Program-made: the position numbers and the translations under genes | In this document: piece after piece, positions 15,425-25,594 of the stretch | How positions within the stretch are numbered: the stretch's first letter is position 1 | Layout: every line of letters starts with the position of its first letter | Assembly (NCBI RefSeq): GCF_006716445.1 | Contig: NZ_VFPA01000002.1 | Span: 372,001-436,000 of the forward strand | DNA: 64,000 bases | Direction: 5' to 3' | Origin: Pseudonocardia kunmingensis | GTDB lineage: Bacteria > Actinomycetota > Actinomycetes > Mycobacteriales > Pseudonocardiaceae | The notes under the pieces: generated by a model | What the model saw: only the letters and a program-made list of their open reading frames with translations | Told to the model about the DNA's origin: nothing | Databases searched by the model: none

Positions 15425-16849
15425 ATGCCCATGTACAGGCACGATCGTCTGCCAGGTGGCAGCCACTACGTCCGGCGGACCACCTGGGAGGACGAGGCGG
15501 CAGGCGCCCTCGTCGGAGGAGCAGCTTCGGCGACTGGCTGGCTGATCGGATCAGGAATCTCCGGCATACGAACTCTGGCTCGGAATTCACAAGACCGAAG
15601 GCTGGTTCGTGCCGCGACAGCGCTGGAAGAGGCCTCGGAGTCCGAAGATGACGACCAGTTTCTTGCACTCGCCACCGACTTCACTCGTCGCTATCCTCAG
15701 CTAGAAGATGGGCACGCGGCGCTCGCGCTAGCACTCCAAAGAAAAGGACAGTTCGACGCCGCAATCAGATCTCTCGATCGAGCGATTCAGGTGGGCCTAG
15801 ATGAGACACAGGCCCATATGATTCGAGCTGATATCTATGATGACGCGAACAAGCCCGGGAAAGCTATTCAAGAGTTCACGATGCTCACTCAGGCTCAGAT
15901 TCCAGAGCTTCGCCAAATAAGCCTCCTTAGCCGCGCCAGACTTCTCATCCAGATCGGCGATCTAGACCAAGCGCTCAAGGATGCAAACGATGCTATCGCC
16001 ACACTGCCGGATGAGTCGGCATATATCCTGCGCGGGCATGTCCACCGACGTAACGGCGATCTTGAGAGCTGCCTACAAGATTACAGCCGTGCTATCCAGC
16101 TTTGCCTCGAATCGCCCGACTTCTTGTCCGAACGTGCCGATGTCTACGAGATGCTAGGAAACGCCGAGGAAGCAGAGAATGATCGCGCTGCCGCGCGAGC
16201 ACGTTCGATGGCCTCAGCAGACGCCAGCGTCACCGGCGAACCGCCGGACCCAGTATCCCCCCCTGCAGCGCGTACCGCGACCTCACCACAGCACAAGACA
16301 GTAGCCCATCCCAAAGAGCGCAAGGTCTGGGTTTGGGTGGCGTGTACGACTCTGCTAGCAACGGCGCTTCTGCTAGGGGCAATACTTACTTTCGCCGGTA
16401 CTGGGGCAAGCTCAGTGTCTCGGGGAGACCCAGGGCTGTCGATCAATTCCGCGCCCCCGTCTCAGGTCAGCGCTGACCCTCAGACGCAGCTTCAGCAACT
16501 GCGAGCTGCTGATGACCCAAACGTCGAGCGCCTAATCGGTTACTGGGTGCCGCAGCTGTCGGCAAAGAAGCCGGGTTTGGTTGCCGAGGGCCAGGCCTTC
16601 TCGCCAGCAGACGTCCTCGCCGATCACATGGTTCTGCGCTCGACGTATCCCGGCGCCCTACTTCTATGGTCTGGCGACTACCCCAGCTACAGGAATGGCG
16701 ACTTTTGGATCACTGTGGTCAACCAGCCTTCTTCCACACCTAAAGAAGCGAACTCTTGGTGCGACGCACAAGGGATTCGACCAGACGACTGTTTCGCGAA
16801 GAAGATATCACGCACTGGCGATTCAATGGGTACCACAGCATACCGGTAG
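15425..16849 (+). CDS. TPR-repeat membrane protein of unknown function
   Basis: 474 residues from ATG at 15425 (GAGAGGGGAAA upstream). Residues about 25-50 form a glycine-rich hydrophobic stretch. Residues about 70-255 form TPR-like helical repeats (LALALQRKGQFDAAIRSLDRAI, RARLLIQIGDLDQALKDANDAI, LRGHVHRRNGDLESCLQDYSRAI). A Pro-rich linker, a transmembrane helix (VWVWVACTTLLATALLLGAI) and an extracellular C-terminal domain with two Cys follow. The C-terminal part resembles the sensor ends of actinobacterial Ser/Thr kinase-type proteins, but no kinase domain is present. Base composition is visibly less GC-rich than its neighbours, a sign of transfer. It stands alone between two IS elements. 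Confidence 0.75.
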   Translation: MPMYRHDRLPGGSHYVRRTTWEDEAAGALVGGAASATGWLIGSGISGIRTLARNSQDRRLVRAATALEEASESEDDDQFLALATDFTRRYPQLEDGHAALALALQRKGQFDAAIRSLDRAIQVGLDETQAHMIRADIYDDANKPGKAIQEFTMLTQAQIPELRQISLLSRARLLIQIGDLDQALKDANDAIATLPDESAYILRGHVHRRNGDLESCLQDYSRAIQLCLESPDFLSERADVYEMLGNAEEAENDRAAARARSMASADASVTGEPPDPVSPPAARTATSPQHKTVAHPKERKVWVWVACTTLLATALLLGAILTFAGTGASSVSRGDPGLSINSAPPSQVSADPQTQLQQLRAADDPNVERLIGYWVPQLSAKKPGLVAEGQAFSPADVLADHMVLRSTYPGALLLWSGDYPSYRNGDFWITVVNQPSSTPKEANSWCDAQGIRPDDCFAKKISRTGDSMGTTAYR

Positions 16850-16960
16850 CCAGGCCCAACATTATCGGTCGCCACCTGATGTCGGCGGCGCATGAGCAGT
16901 CGGGCCCTGAGGTGCACCACCGCACCCTGTGATAGCGGCCGGGCCAGGGGACTGTCACTA

Positions 16961-18232
16961 GTGCGGTGACCACATACGTTCGCCGGTTGTGGTCATGCGG
17001 CGGTGTTGCGGGGGCGGCCCCAGCGTTGCTGACGTTCGCTGCGGACGCGGGCGCGTTCGCGGCGTTGGGCCGCGAGAACGTCGGGGTGCCGGGCGTTGGC
17101 GTTGCGCCAACGCAGGTAGCCCTGCAGCCGGCGGGCCAGCACGGTGTGGTTGGGGTGGTTCGAGGCGCCCATCACGAAGGTGCGCAGCGGCCCGAACTGG
17201 GCCTCGATCGGGTTGGCCCAGGACGCGGAGGTCGGGGTGAAACACAGCTCGACCTTGTTCCGCGCCGCCCACGCCCGGATCGCGGGGGTCTTGTTCGCCG
17301 ACAGGTTATCCATGATCACGTAGATCGGTGCGCGGTCCGGGCGGGCCGCGCGGATCGAGCGGAGCGCCGCGAGGGTGTGATCGGCGCCCTTGCGGCGCCG
17401 GTTCACACCCCAGAGCTGGTCATCGGCGATGCTGTAACAGCCGTGGAAGTAGCGGACGGGCGTGGGTGCGGGTGTAGGTCGCGGGCAACCGGGTCGGCTT
17501 GGACTCGCGAGCCCAGGTGGAGCCGTGGCAGGGACGAATCGACAGCGGCCCGAACTGGTCGAACGCGAAGCAACGGTCGGGGAACCGGCTGGTCACTTCC
17601 TCGATGCGGTCCAGCTTGAGGTCCTTGTCCGGGTCCGTGGATTCCTTCCAGGTCCGGGTTCGCTGGAACGACACCCCGGCCTCGCGCAGGATGAGTCGCA
17701 GCCGTTCGCGGCCGATCACGATCCGTCGTTCGTGGCAGCGGGCGAGGTAGGCGACGAGTTTGCGGATGCTCCAGCGTGTGAACGGGCAGCCGAGCTTGCC
17801 CGGGCGGGTGGTGGCCGTCGCGGGCGATGAAACCGATGTCGTCGTCACTGATCAGGCGGGGACGGCCTCCCGCCCACTGAGGGTCCAGCGCGGCCAGCCC
17901 CCGCTGGTTGAACGCGTGGATCACATCGCGGACGGTGTCCTCATCGGCTGCCACCAGCCGCGCGATCGCGGGCACAAGCGTTCCCGACGCCGAGGCCATG
18001 ATGATCGTCGCCCGGCGGACCCGAATCGGGTTCCCGCGCCCGCGGCGCACGATCTGAGTCAGCCGACGGCCTTCCTCGTCGGTCAACCGTCGTGCTCTGA
18101 CAGGCTCTGCCACCCCAACCCCCACTTGCCGACCGACACGATGTCAGCGCCGAGAGTGGGATCACCCGCCCCGGCGATCAGGGACGCTGCCCGGCGTGTC
18201 GCCAACCGGTGAACGTTCATGGTCACCGCACT
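16961..18232 (-). mobile_element. IS630-family element with clear ends, transposase broken
   Basis: A 1272-bp element. The ends form inverted repeats: inward from 16961, GTGCGGTGACCACATACGTT, and inward from 18232, GTGCGGTGACCATGAACGTT, with similarity continuing for about 30 bp. Both ends are flanked by TA (16959-16960 and 18233-18234), the classic IS630/mariner target duplication. Confidence 0.9.
16993..18125 (-). pseudogene. IS630-family transposase with two frameshifts
   Basis: The protein is spread over three frames. The N-terminal HTH part (18125 to about 17830) has ARRLTDEEGRRLTQIVRRG and AVADEDTVRDVIHAFNQRG-like helices. The middle (about 17848-17430) has LARCHERRIVIGRERLRLIL. The C-terminal DDE part (17406-16993) has IYVIMDNLSANKT and FTPTSASWANPIEAQFGPLR. 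The catalytic residues remain, but no single frame links them. Two separate frame changes make one programmed frameshift unlikely, so it is called inactive. Confidence 0.8.
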
Positions 18233-18298
18233 AGCGTTTGCGGATCTCTTGTGGGACTCCGGGGTTTGATGCGGATGGGGACTGCTCCCTTCGCCGTG

Positions 18299-19206
18299 TT
18301 AGAAGTCACGCCCGGGGCCGCTGGTGCGGATCTGGCAGACCGCGACGAGGTGCAGGGCGCGGTTGAGCTGACGGTTCCCGGCCCGGGACAGGCGATGGCG
18401 GCGCTGGTCCCCCGGTGGACGCCTCGATCGGTGCGGTGCCGCAGTAGCTGGCGTAGTGGTGTCGGCTGGGAAACCGACGACCGTGCGGGTGTGGCCGACG
18501 ATCTTCGCGGCGAGAACCGGTCCGACGCCGTGGATCTGGGTCACGGTCGTGCCGTGGGCGGTGACGGCAGCGGCGATGTCGGTGGCGTTGCGCTCCAGCG
18601 CGGTGTCGAGACGACGCAGGTCGGCCACCAGGTCCCGAGCCAAGGCCGTGCGCTGCTCATCGACGCGGGTCGCCGGGCGCATCCTGCGCAGCAGCGCGAC
18701 GGCCCGGTCCACGGTGAGGTTGCGTTTGGCGCCTCCCTCGAGCAGATCGCGCAGCAGCGCGTGGAGCCGGTTCGCGGTGCGGGTGCGCTCCTCGGCCAGG
18801 TCGTCACGTCGTTCGGAGAGCAGCCGCAGCACGACGCTGTGGTCCTCGGCCTGGACCGGGTGCAGCCGCCGATGGTGCTGGGCGACCGTGGCCACCGACG
18901 TGGCATCGATCGGATCGGTTTTGCGGGCGCGGCCGGTGTTGAGCAGCCGCGCTCGCGCGGCCAACTGGGCGGGCACGTCCACGACGGGTCGCCGGCGGCG
19001 CCCAGGCCCTGGGCCACGCCGCGACCCAGTCCCGCTGCGCCTTCGACCGCCCACCAGCGTTGATCCCAGCGTGCTGCCCAGGCGCGCAGCGCCGCGACAG
19101 CGGTGCTGTTCACCTCGAGGCGGATCGTGGCCGCGACCTTGCCGGAGGGCTCGAGGGCCACCGCGGTCAGCGAGCTCTGGTGCGGGTCGATCCCGATCGT
19201 GATCAC
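18299..19206 (-). pseudogene. IS110-family transposase, frameshifted and C-terminally truncated
   Basis: The start at GTG 19206 gives ITIGIDPHQSSLTAVALEP, the DEDD first acidic motif. Near 18990 the frame shifts; the continuation reads ARLLNTGRARKTDPIDATSVATVA, then TVTQIHGVGPVLAAKIVGHT of the Tnp_20 domain. A short frame slip near 18440 follows, after which RRHRLSRAGNRQLNRALHLV is seen. The usual C-terminal tail is missing. It is inactive as read. Confidence 0.8.
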
Positions 19207-19229
19207 GCGCCACCTTCCGTCGCAGGTTC

Positions 19230-19910
19230 CGGGAAGCACCGCGACGGGCAGCCTGGCTTCAGGTGGGTTCATGCCTCTGTTGAGCCACGCCGCGGGCGGG
19301 CGACGGCCGGCGGCACGCTATGGGTGAGCCAGCCCGACAAGGGCGGCAAGAAGCGTCCGAGCCAGCCGACCGTCACCCTCGGCACGCTATGGGCTGCAGA
19401 CCCAGCGGCCTGAGCCCATCCAACAAGTCAGAAGCGTCAGAACGCCGGCATGCCGGCCCTGGCCGGTGGCTTCGGTACTCGGAGGCGGTGAAGGCGTATT
19501 CCGCCGCGGACTGCCGCGATCGTTCCTGCGTTCGTTGGCAGCTTCCGCTTCGTCTGGTTCTAGTTCGCCGGATCATTCGTGACTCCGTCGGCCGATCACG
19601 ATGGCGTCGGGTGCAACCTTCGAATGGCATCTGGACTGGTGACTTGGCGTTGATTGCCCAGGCGCTGGAGGACATGCGGGGATGCGGGTGATGTGGCTCG
19701 CCATGGCCGATACCACACGTGTGTGCGCCGCAATTGCACGAACGAGGTCGCCGACCGACCCCGCAAAGTCCCCCACGTCTCCTAGATCCACTGACAAGCA
19801 TCAGCTGAGACAGAAACGTCAAGCAACAACTGGGACTGGACACGTCGGTGCAAGGATCCGCGCGTACCTGTCTGCCAGGATACCCATGGCGCGGTGTCTG
19901 CAACGCAGCG
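19230..19910. other. 680-bp stretch without a supported gene
   Basis: No frame here gives a recognisable protein. A 14-base sequence CGGCACGCTATGGG occurs twice (19311-19324 and 19380-19393), which may be a remnant of the neighbouring IS110 element's end. The stretch separates the IS zone from the defence operon. Confidence 0.5.
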
Positions 19911-22817
19911 TCAGAAGTCATCATCCTCGACGCGCACCTGTGATCCGAGTGCCTGGGCCTTTGCCGCGATGGCGCCCTGATGCCCCTCGGCAGTCACCAG
20001 AGTCAGGTGGAGTGTCAGCAGCTGGTGGTCGGCGGAGTTGGCGTTGTCGATCACCTTCGCCAACTCCCTGAACAGCTGCCACGCCTGGTCGCGAGCGTCC
20101 GCACCAGTGATGCTGCGGTTCGCGAGCTGGATCGTGTACCGCTTGTAGACGGTCGGACCCGCCGGCTTTGCCGAACTGGACTTGGTCGGATCGTGGTCCG
20201 CGCGGTCGTCGGGGGCAGAAGACCGAGTGTTCTGGTCGTCCTCGCCGGGCGTGCCGCCGGGGGTGACTGGCTGTGGACCGGGCGATGTCGTCGGCTGTTC
20301 CGGTCGGCGGCGCAGCGCCTGGTTGATGGAGTTGATGGAGATCTGCTCGGGCGTGGCGATCGACAGTGGATTGTTCTCTGCGTCGACGAGCTCCCAACCG
20401 CCGTTGAGCAGGTCATACAACACACGGCGGATCTCGTCGGTGGAGGTGATCAGCGGAAACGACGGATTCTTATAGAACGACTGAACGATCTCACGAGGGG
20501 TGAGTACGCGGTCGAAGCCCTCGAGGAGAGCGGCGACGTAGCTTGCGGACAGCCCCGCTGGCAGGGTGGCACGACCGGCCTCGACCAGGGCAGTCCACAC
20601 GTGCCCGCCGTTGAGCGCGGTGCGTGTGTCGTCGTCGAACCGCTTGAACTCGACGTGCAGCTCACCCGCGCGAACCAGGTAGGCGAAGTGCTGATAGGCG
20701 CGCTCAGCGTCGCGGCGTAGCTTCGCCAGCGCCTCATCGTGCTTGCCGCGCGCCTCCCGGACCTCGTCCTCGGAGTCGTTGGTAAGCTGCTTGAGCACCT
20801 CGCGCCACGCGAGGACCTCCGCGGCCCGCTTGAACGCGATGTCACGGCGCTGAGTGTTGACACAAGCGATGACGCAGCTGGCGGCGTTGTCCACGCGCAG
20901 CGGGTGGTCGCCAAGTCCGAGCAGAGCGGTGATGTCGTCCCGGCTGGCGGAGTCCTTGCCGTTGAGCAGCGTCCACCGGCGCGGGTCGAGGAGCACCAGC
21001 CGGGTCTCGCTGCTGTCGACGCCCTCGAAGACCTTCTCCAGCGGCTCCTCACCGGCGGGCTTGTCGACGGTCACGAGGTTGTAGAAGACGCCCTTCGAGG
21101 CCAGCTTCTGCGCCTGCTCCCACACCAGCTCGCCGCGCGCCTCCGGCGGGACGACCGCCATCGCCGCGGTGAAGTACATGCGCAGTGTCTGCTTGATCGA
21201 CAGGTGGTAGCGGGCCGGCGCGTTGGTGGGCGTGGTGACCTCGAGGGCACCGAGGCCGTCGTCGCCGGTGAGCTTGTTGAACACCTCCTCGGCGGCCGGG
21301 TACGGCACGGGGGCGCCTGCGGGCCCGAAGATGGCCAGCATCAGCTCGGCCTTCGTGGCGCCGCGGCGGCCCCGACCCCGGCTGACGATGGAGTAGCACA
21401 GCAGAGCGGTGGCCATGCGCACCGCGGGTGCCGGCTGGTCGACAGTGACGCCGTCGCGGCGCAGCGCCACGTCGACGTTGACCGCGCGACCGCTGCGGCC
21501 GTCGGTGCTGGTGACGTCGGTGTTCGCTACCGCCCGATAGCCCTGGATGGCGCGGTCGTTGCCGAGCAGCAGGCCGGACGAGAGCAACTGCTCGAGGGCG
21601 ACGGTCAGCGGGATATCGCCGACGCCGATCAGCGGCGGAGCCCAGCGGCTGGCCTTGTGCTCGGTGACCCAGTACAGCGCGGTGCGGGCGAAGATGGCGA
21701 CGGTCGAGCGGACCCGCTGGAAGCCGGAGACCTGCGACCACTCCTCGCGGACCAACCGCATCAGCTCCGGGTGGAATGGGTAGCTGGCGACCGCCCGCTC
21801 CTCGAAGCCGGGCAGCCCGCGATTGGCACCGAGCTTATCGAACACGTGCTGGCGCCAGGCCGGGTCGGCGGCCGTGTACCGACGGGTCAGGTCCCGGAGG
21901 GGCAGCTCGCCGTCGGGCAGCTCGAACAGCCGGCGCCGGATGATCGCGGAGAAGTCCTGCGCCTCGGTGACCGCGACGGTCTGACCGTTGCGGACCAGCC
22001 GGGCGGCGACGTAGTCGCGGAAGTCGACGGCCGCCGGTGGATAGCCGCGCTCGTCGAGCTCGGAGCGAATCATCACGACGACGAATGCCACCCGCGGGAC
22101 GTCGTCGCAGGCGTCCAGCAGCGCGTTGAGGAACGCCTTCTCGCTCGGCATCGTGTCGATGTGGGCGACGTCGGCGAGCGCCAGGACGTAGTCCATGAGC
22201 TCGTCGAGCAGGATGAGCACCGGCCGTCCGGCGTCGGTCAGCGCCTGCTGCAGGGTGCCCTTGTTCGGCCCGCCGGCGACGTAGCGCTGGTAGCGGTCCA
22301 TGTCCCCGCCGACGAGTGCCCAAATGAACCGCTCGAACAGGTTGGTCGCAGGGCCGAACACCTCGCTGGTGCTGCCCGGGCTGAAGTAGTCCGCGGTCAG
22401 CGTCACCGTGACCGCGCCGATGAGGTCGACCTCGCCCGTGCCGCGGGCGGCCTCGGCGTAGACCTGCTGGCCGAGGTCGGTGGCGAAGAACCCTTCGGGG
22501 CTGCTCGCCATGTGGTACAGCCCGACGAGCGCGTGGCTCTTGCCGCCGCCCATCCCCTGGTCCAGGTGGAACAGGGCCGGGGCGTCGGCGTTGGTGCCCA
22601 GCCGGCGGGCGACCCGGGCGAAGAACCCGACCAGGTTCGGGGTGGGCTCGGTGATGTTGCCGTAGTACTCGACCTTGCGGTAGGGCACGTCGACGGTCTG
22701 GTAGACGGCCTTGTGCAGGCTCATCTGGAGCTCGCCCACCGACCCGTCGGAGGCGCGGACCTCGGGCCGCAGCTCGAGGATGTCCGCCCAGTGCTGCGCG
22801 GCGTTGCTGGCGATCAT
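19911..22817 (-). CDS. DUF499-family ATPase of a helicase-methylase-ATPase defence system
   Basis: 968 residues from ATG at 22817 (AGGACC upstream). It begins with the family pattern LHKAVYQTVDVPYRKVEYYGNITEPTPNL, then a P-loop DQGMGGGKSHALVGLYH (Walker A about 88-95) and Walker B VLILLDELMDYV (about 200-211). This matches the DUF499 / COG1483 AAA+ proteins found next to DUF1156 methylases. A charged, low-complexity linker near 850-910 precedes a small C-terminal domain ending in acidic residues. The ATG overlaps the methylase stop (ATGA). It is likely the energy-using part of a restriction-like antiphage system. The exact mechanism is not known to me. Confidence 0.9.
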   Translation of the reverse strand: MIASNAAQHWADILELRPEVRASDGSVGELQMSLHKAVYQTVDVPYRKVEYYGNITEPTPNLVGFFARVARRLGTNADAPALFHLDQGMGGGKSHALVGLYHMASSPEGFFATDLGQQVYAEAARGTGEVDLIGAVTVTLTADYFSPGSTSEVFGPATNLFERFIWALVGGDMDRYQRYVAGGPNKGTLQQALTDAGRPVLILLDELMDYVLALADVAHIDTMPSEKAFLNALLDACDDVPRVAFVVVMIRSELDERGYPPAAVDFRDYVAARLVRNGQTVAVTEAQDFSAIIRRRLFELPDGELPLRDLTRRYTAADPAWRQHVFDKLGANRGLPGFEERAVASYPFHPELMRLVREEWSQVSGFQRVRSTVAIFARTALYWVTEHKASRWAPPLIGVGDIPLTVALEQLLSSGLLLGNDRAIQGYRAVANTDVTSTDGRSGRAVNVDVALRRDGVTVDQPAPAVRMATALLCYSIVSRGRGRRGATKAELMLAIFGPAGAPVPYPAAEEVFNKLTGDDGLGALEVTTPTNAPARYHLSIKQTLRMYFTAAMAVVPPEARGELVWEQAQKLASKGVFYNLVTVDKPAGEEPLEKVFEGVDSSETRLVLLDPRRWTLLNGKDSASRDDITALLGLGDHPLRVDNAASCVIACVNTQRRDIAFKRAAEVLAWREVLKQLTNDSEDEVREARGKHDEALAKLRRDAERAYQHFAYLVRAGELHVEFKRFDDDTRTALNGGHVWTALVEAGRATLPAGLSASYVAALLEGFDRVLTPREIVQSFYKNPSFPLITSTDEIRRVLYDLLNGGWELVDAENNPLSIATPEQISINSINQALRRRPEQPTTSPGPQPVTPGGTPGEDDQNTRSSAPDDRADHDPTKSSSAKPAGPTVYKRYTIQLANRSITGADARDQAWQLFRELAKVIDNANSADHQLLTLHLTLVTAEGHQGAIAAKAQALGSQVRVEDDDF

Positions 22818-25594
22818 GCTTGGTCCTCCCCGAAGGACAGCGTGAGCTGCGCCCGCGCGTCCGCTTCTGCCGCGGCCGCGGCGGCCACGTACTCGATCAT
22901 GGTTCCGATGGTTCCGGCGTTGCGCTGAACCGCCGTGAGGGCCTTTGTGACCGGGTCGCTGGCCGGCAGCTGCCGGAGGGTCTCGGCGACGACCGCCCAC
23001 AGGTGCGCGTCGTTAGCCTGACGGTCGGCGGTCGCCATGACGGTCGCCACCGCCTCGGTGCCGCCGTCGTCCCATGCCTTCGCCATCGCCCGAGCGACCT
23101 CGAAGTTCGAGGACCGCTCGGTGACCGCATCCGGGGCGTCCAGGCGCAGCTTGAAGCCGCTCTTGCTCTCGGTCAGCAGCGGCCCGCGCATGTCCTCCAG
23201 CCGGAGGTTGTCGGCCTGGGCGAGGAACCTGGCCTCCCCCTTCGGGACGTCGGTGCGGCCGTAAAGCCGCTGCCAGAAGACGGCGAATCGGGTGGGGGCA
23301 TCGAAGGTCTCCAGCGGCAGCTGGTCGACCTTCAGCGCGGTCGCATCCCGCACCGCGGCCCGGGCCAGGGTCAGGTAGCGGTCCAGACCGGCCTGCTCGC
23401 CGGTGGGCAGCAGCACGCTGCTGTACCGGCCGTAGACCTCCATCGCCGGCCCGTAGGCGGCCATCAGCTGGTCGGTGAGCGCCAGCCCGTCGGTGTCCCA
23501 CTGCAGCACCGCGGACTTGACCGCGGTGGTGACCTCGCGGTCGACCTGCGCGGCGGTGGCGACGGGCCGCTGCGGTGCGGCGACCCGGCAGCCGATCGTG
23601 ACGGTGACCTTGATGCTCGCCACTCCGGTGTTGCCGGCCTCGGTGCGCGAGGGCCAGGAGCTTGTGACGACGAAGCCGGCGTCGCGTAGCGCGGCAAGCA
23701 GTCGCAGCCAGGCGTCGGGGTCGGAGTGGCCGAAGACGACGACGAGGTGACCGTCCGGCCGCAGGACCCGCTTCGCCTCGGCGAAGGCGCGACTGAGCAT
23801 TTGTTCGTAGAAGTCGCGGGTGCGGTGCTCCCCAGGTGCGTTGCCGCGCTTGACGATGATCTCGTCGGTCTTGTCCTGGAGGCCGGTCCCACCGAACAGA
23901 TCAGGCATGACGTCGAACAGGCCGCGCTTCAGCCAGACGTAGAACAGATCGGACGCGTCGGCGTAGTCGATCATGTTGTAGTACGGCGGATCGGTGATGA
24001 CGGCGTCGACGGAGTTGTCCCGGAATGGAAGGGCAACTGCAGAAGCGCGGCGAAATCGTCCCGAGCGACCGGCGCCGTTTTCCTTTATGACCTTCTCGAG
24101 CGTCTTGAGGCCGTTGGACGCGATGGACCCCCATGTGCCAGGTCCGGCGCCTGGACCTGTCTCGAGGTAGTCGAGGTTGAAGGCGACCTTGCTCTCGTCA
24201 GTGAAGATGTCGTGACAGTCCAGCCGGTTCTGCTGGGATCCGTCCGGCTTGCCATGTCGGTTCAGCCGAGCACCCCTGGTTGAGCGGCGCAGCTTCCTCA
24301 CCAACGTGCCGGCGGCAAAGCCTGTGAGCGCGGAAGCGTAGTCCGAGCTGGCACTCGCCGTGAGCATGTCACTGTGGCACGAACGAATGGCGCGGACGAG
24401 GGCCACAATGTACGCGGTCTGTCGTGCGTTTATGAGCGCGCCGTACGTCCGGAAGCCGTAGCCGCTAGCACGAATCGTGTCCTGATTGCCTGGGGGAATC
24501 GGCTCGTCAGGAACCTCCGTGAGGTTCCCAACGCGCCCGAACTGCACTGCCGAGACCTTCTCGAGTGCGGCGAAGTCGGCTTGAGACGGCGCCCGGAACA
24601 CCTTGCGCGGGGTCTCTCCGCCATCGGCCACGGCGAGCAGGACGTCGGTGAACTCACCGTTGGCCCCCTTTGCCTTGACGGCGTCGAGGGGATGCGTGTG
24701 CTTGCAGAACACGCACCGCGCGCTCTTACCCTTGCGCCCGACGGCTGCGGCGAACGTGGGCTCCTGGACTGGCAGCCCGTCCCTCACCTCGGTACGCCAC
24801 GTGTCATCGTCCACAATGAGGTAAAGGGTCTGCCCAGGGTCGTCCCTGCGCGCGTAAGGATGCCGCAGCGACAAGCTGCCGATGAGTGGAAAACGTCGTT
24901 TGCAGTGGTCACATGGGATGCTCAGCGCCCACAGGTAGGCCCACGGGTGCTCGCCGGCTGCGTTTAGGGGGTAGAGCTGGGCCACCTCGGTGGCCGCCCG
25001 CCGACCGACTTCGGCGAGCAACGATGCCACGTCGTTCAACAGCCGCGGCGCCTCCTCGGGGAAGAGCGTCGCGTCGCCTAATGTCTCGGTGGCGAATGGC
25101 AGTCGCGGCTCTCCGGACCAGTCACGCATTGGGTACTCGGCCAGCAGACGGCCAGCCAGCGTCGCTACGGGGCTCAGGTCGGTGCCCACCGCGGTGACAC
25201 CGAGCCGCGCCGCCTCCAGCGGGATGATGCCGCGACCGGAGAAGACGTCGAGCACAACCGGCCGGCCCGCCGGGTAGTCCTCGGCGAGCGCCGCCTCAAC
25301 TGTCTCGCGGGCGTCCCGGCTTCCCGAGGAAACCAGGTCAACGACGGCCGAGCGGAGGTCCTCCCTGTCTGGTAGCAGCGTAGTCAAGACGGCCGCGCGG
25401 GCCTGCGCGATCGGCCGGGACGCGAACCAGGTGAACAGAGCCTTCTCGCTCAGCCCACTACCTGCGGGGGTCTTGACTGCGGCATCTACAGGTCCACAGG
25501 GGAACCACCTGTCGATCATCCTGGTGCGCACGTCATGGACGGTGCTGAACGTCGGCGGGGTGTCACTCGTCTGCTGGAGCTCGTCGACGCTCAC
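22814..25594 (-). CDS. DUF1156 adenine-specific DNA methylase with Zn-ribbon
   Basis: About 926 residues from GTG at 25594, overlapping the helicase stop (GTGA). The N-terminal DUF1156 region includes WFASRPIAQARAAVLTTLLPD. The SAM-binding motif is VLDVFSGRGIIPLEAARLG (about 115-133), and the catalytic motif is ITDPPYYNMIDYAD (DPPY at about 535-538), the order of motifs expected for N6-adenine methylases. A Zn-ribbon is formed by CDHC (about 228) and CVFC (about 294). It belongs to COG1743. It would methylate host DNA as self mark, or act in the defence complex with its two operon partners. No specificity subunit is seen. Confidence 0.92.
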   Translation of the reverse strand: MSVDELQQTSDTPPTFSTVHDVRTRMIDRWFPCGPVDAAVKTPAGSGLSEKALFTWFASRPIAQARAAVLTTLLPDREDLRSAVVDLVSSGSRDARETVEAALAEDYPAGRPVVLDVFSGRGIIPLEAARLGVTAVGTDLSPVATLAGRLLAEYPMRDWSGEPRLPFATETLGDATLFPEEAPRLLNDVASLLAEVGRRAATEVAQLYPLNAAGEHPWAYLWALSIPCDHCKRRFPLIGSLSLRHPYARRDDPGQTLYLIVDDDTWRTEVRDGLPVQEPTFAAAVGRKGKSARCVFCKHTHPLDAVKAKGANGEFTDVLLAVADGGETPRKVFRAPSQADFAALEKVSAVQFGRVGNLTEVPDEPIPPGNQDTIRASGYGFRTYGALINARQTAYIVALVRAIRSCHSDMLTASASSDYASALTGFAAGTLVRKLRRSTRGARLNRHGKPDGSQQNRLDCHDIFTDESKVAFNLDYLETGPGAGPGTWGSIASNGLKTLEKVIKENGAGRSGRFRRASAVALPFRDNSVDAVITDPPYYNMIDYADASDLFYVWLKRGLFDVMPDLFGGTGLQDKTDEIIVKRGNAPGEHRTRDFYEQMLSRAFAEAKRVLRPDGHLVVVFGHSDPDAWLRLLAALRDAGFVVTSSWPSRTEAGNTGVASIKVTVTIGCRVAAPQRPVATAAQVDREVTTAVKSAVLQWDTDGLALTDQLMAAYGPAMEVYGRYSSVLLPTGEQAGLDRYLTLARAAVRDATALKVDQLPLETFDAPTRFAVFWQRLYGRTDVPKGEARFLAQADNLRLEDMRGPLLTESKSGFKLRLDAPDAVTERSSNFEVARAMAKAWDDGGTEAVATVMATADRQANDAHLWAVVAETLRQLPASDPVTKALTAVQRNAGTIGTMIEYVAAAAAAEADARAQLTLSFGEDQA

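Noticed and set aside
17403..18125. Programmed frameshift in the IS630 transposase
   Set aside because: Two separate frame changes are needed, and no slippery A/T-rich site was seen at either, so decay is more likely.
20739..22928. Long plus-strand open frame of 729 codons
   Set aside because: It is the antisense shadow of the DUF499 ATPase gene, whose protein has clear Walker motifs.
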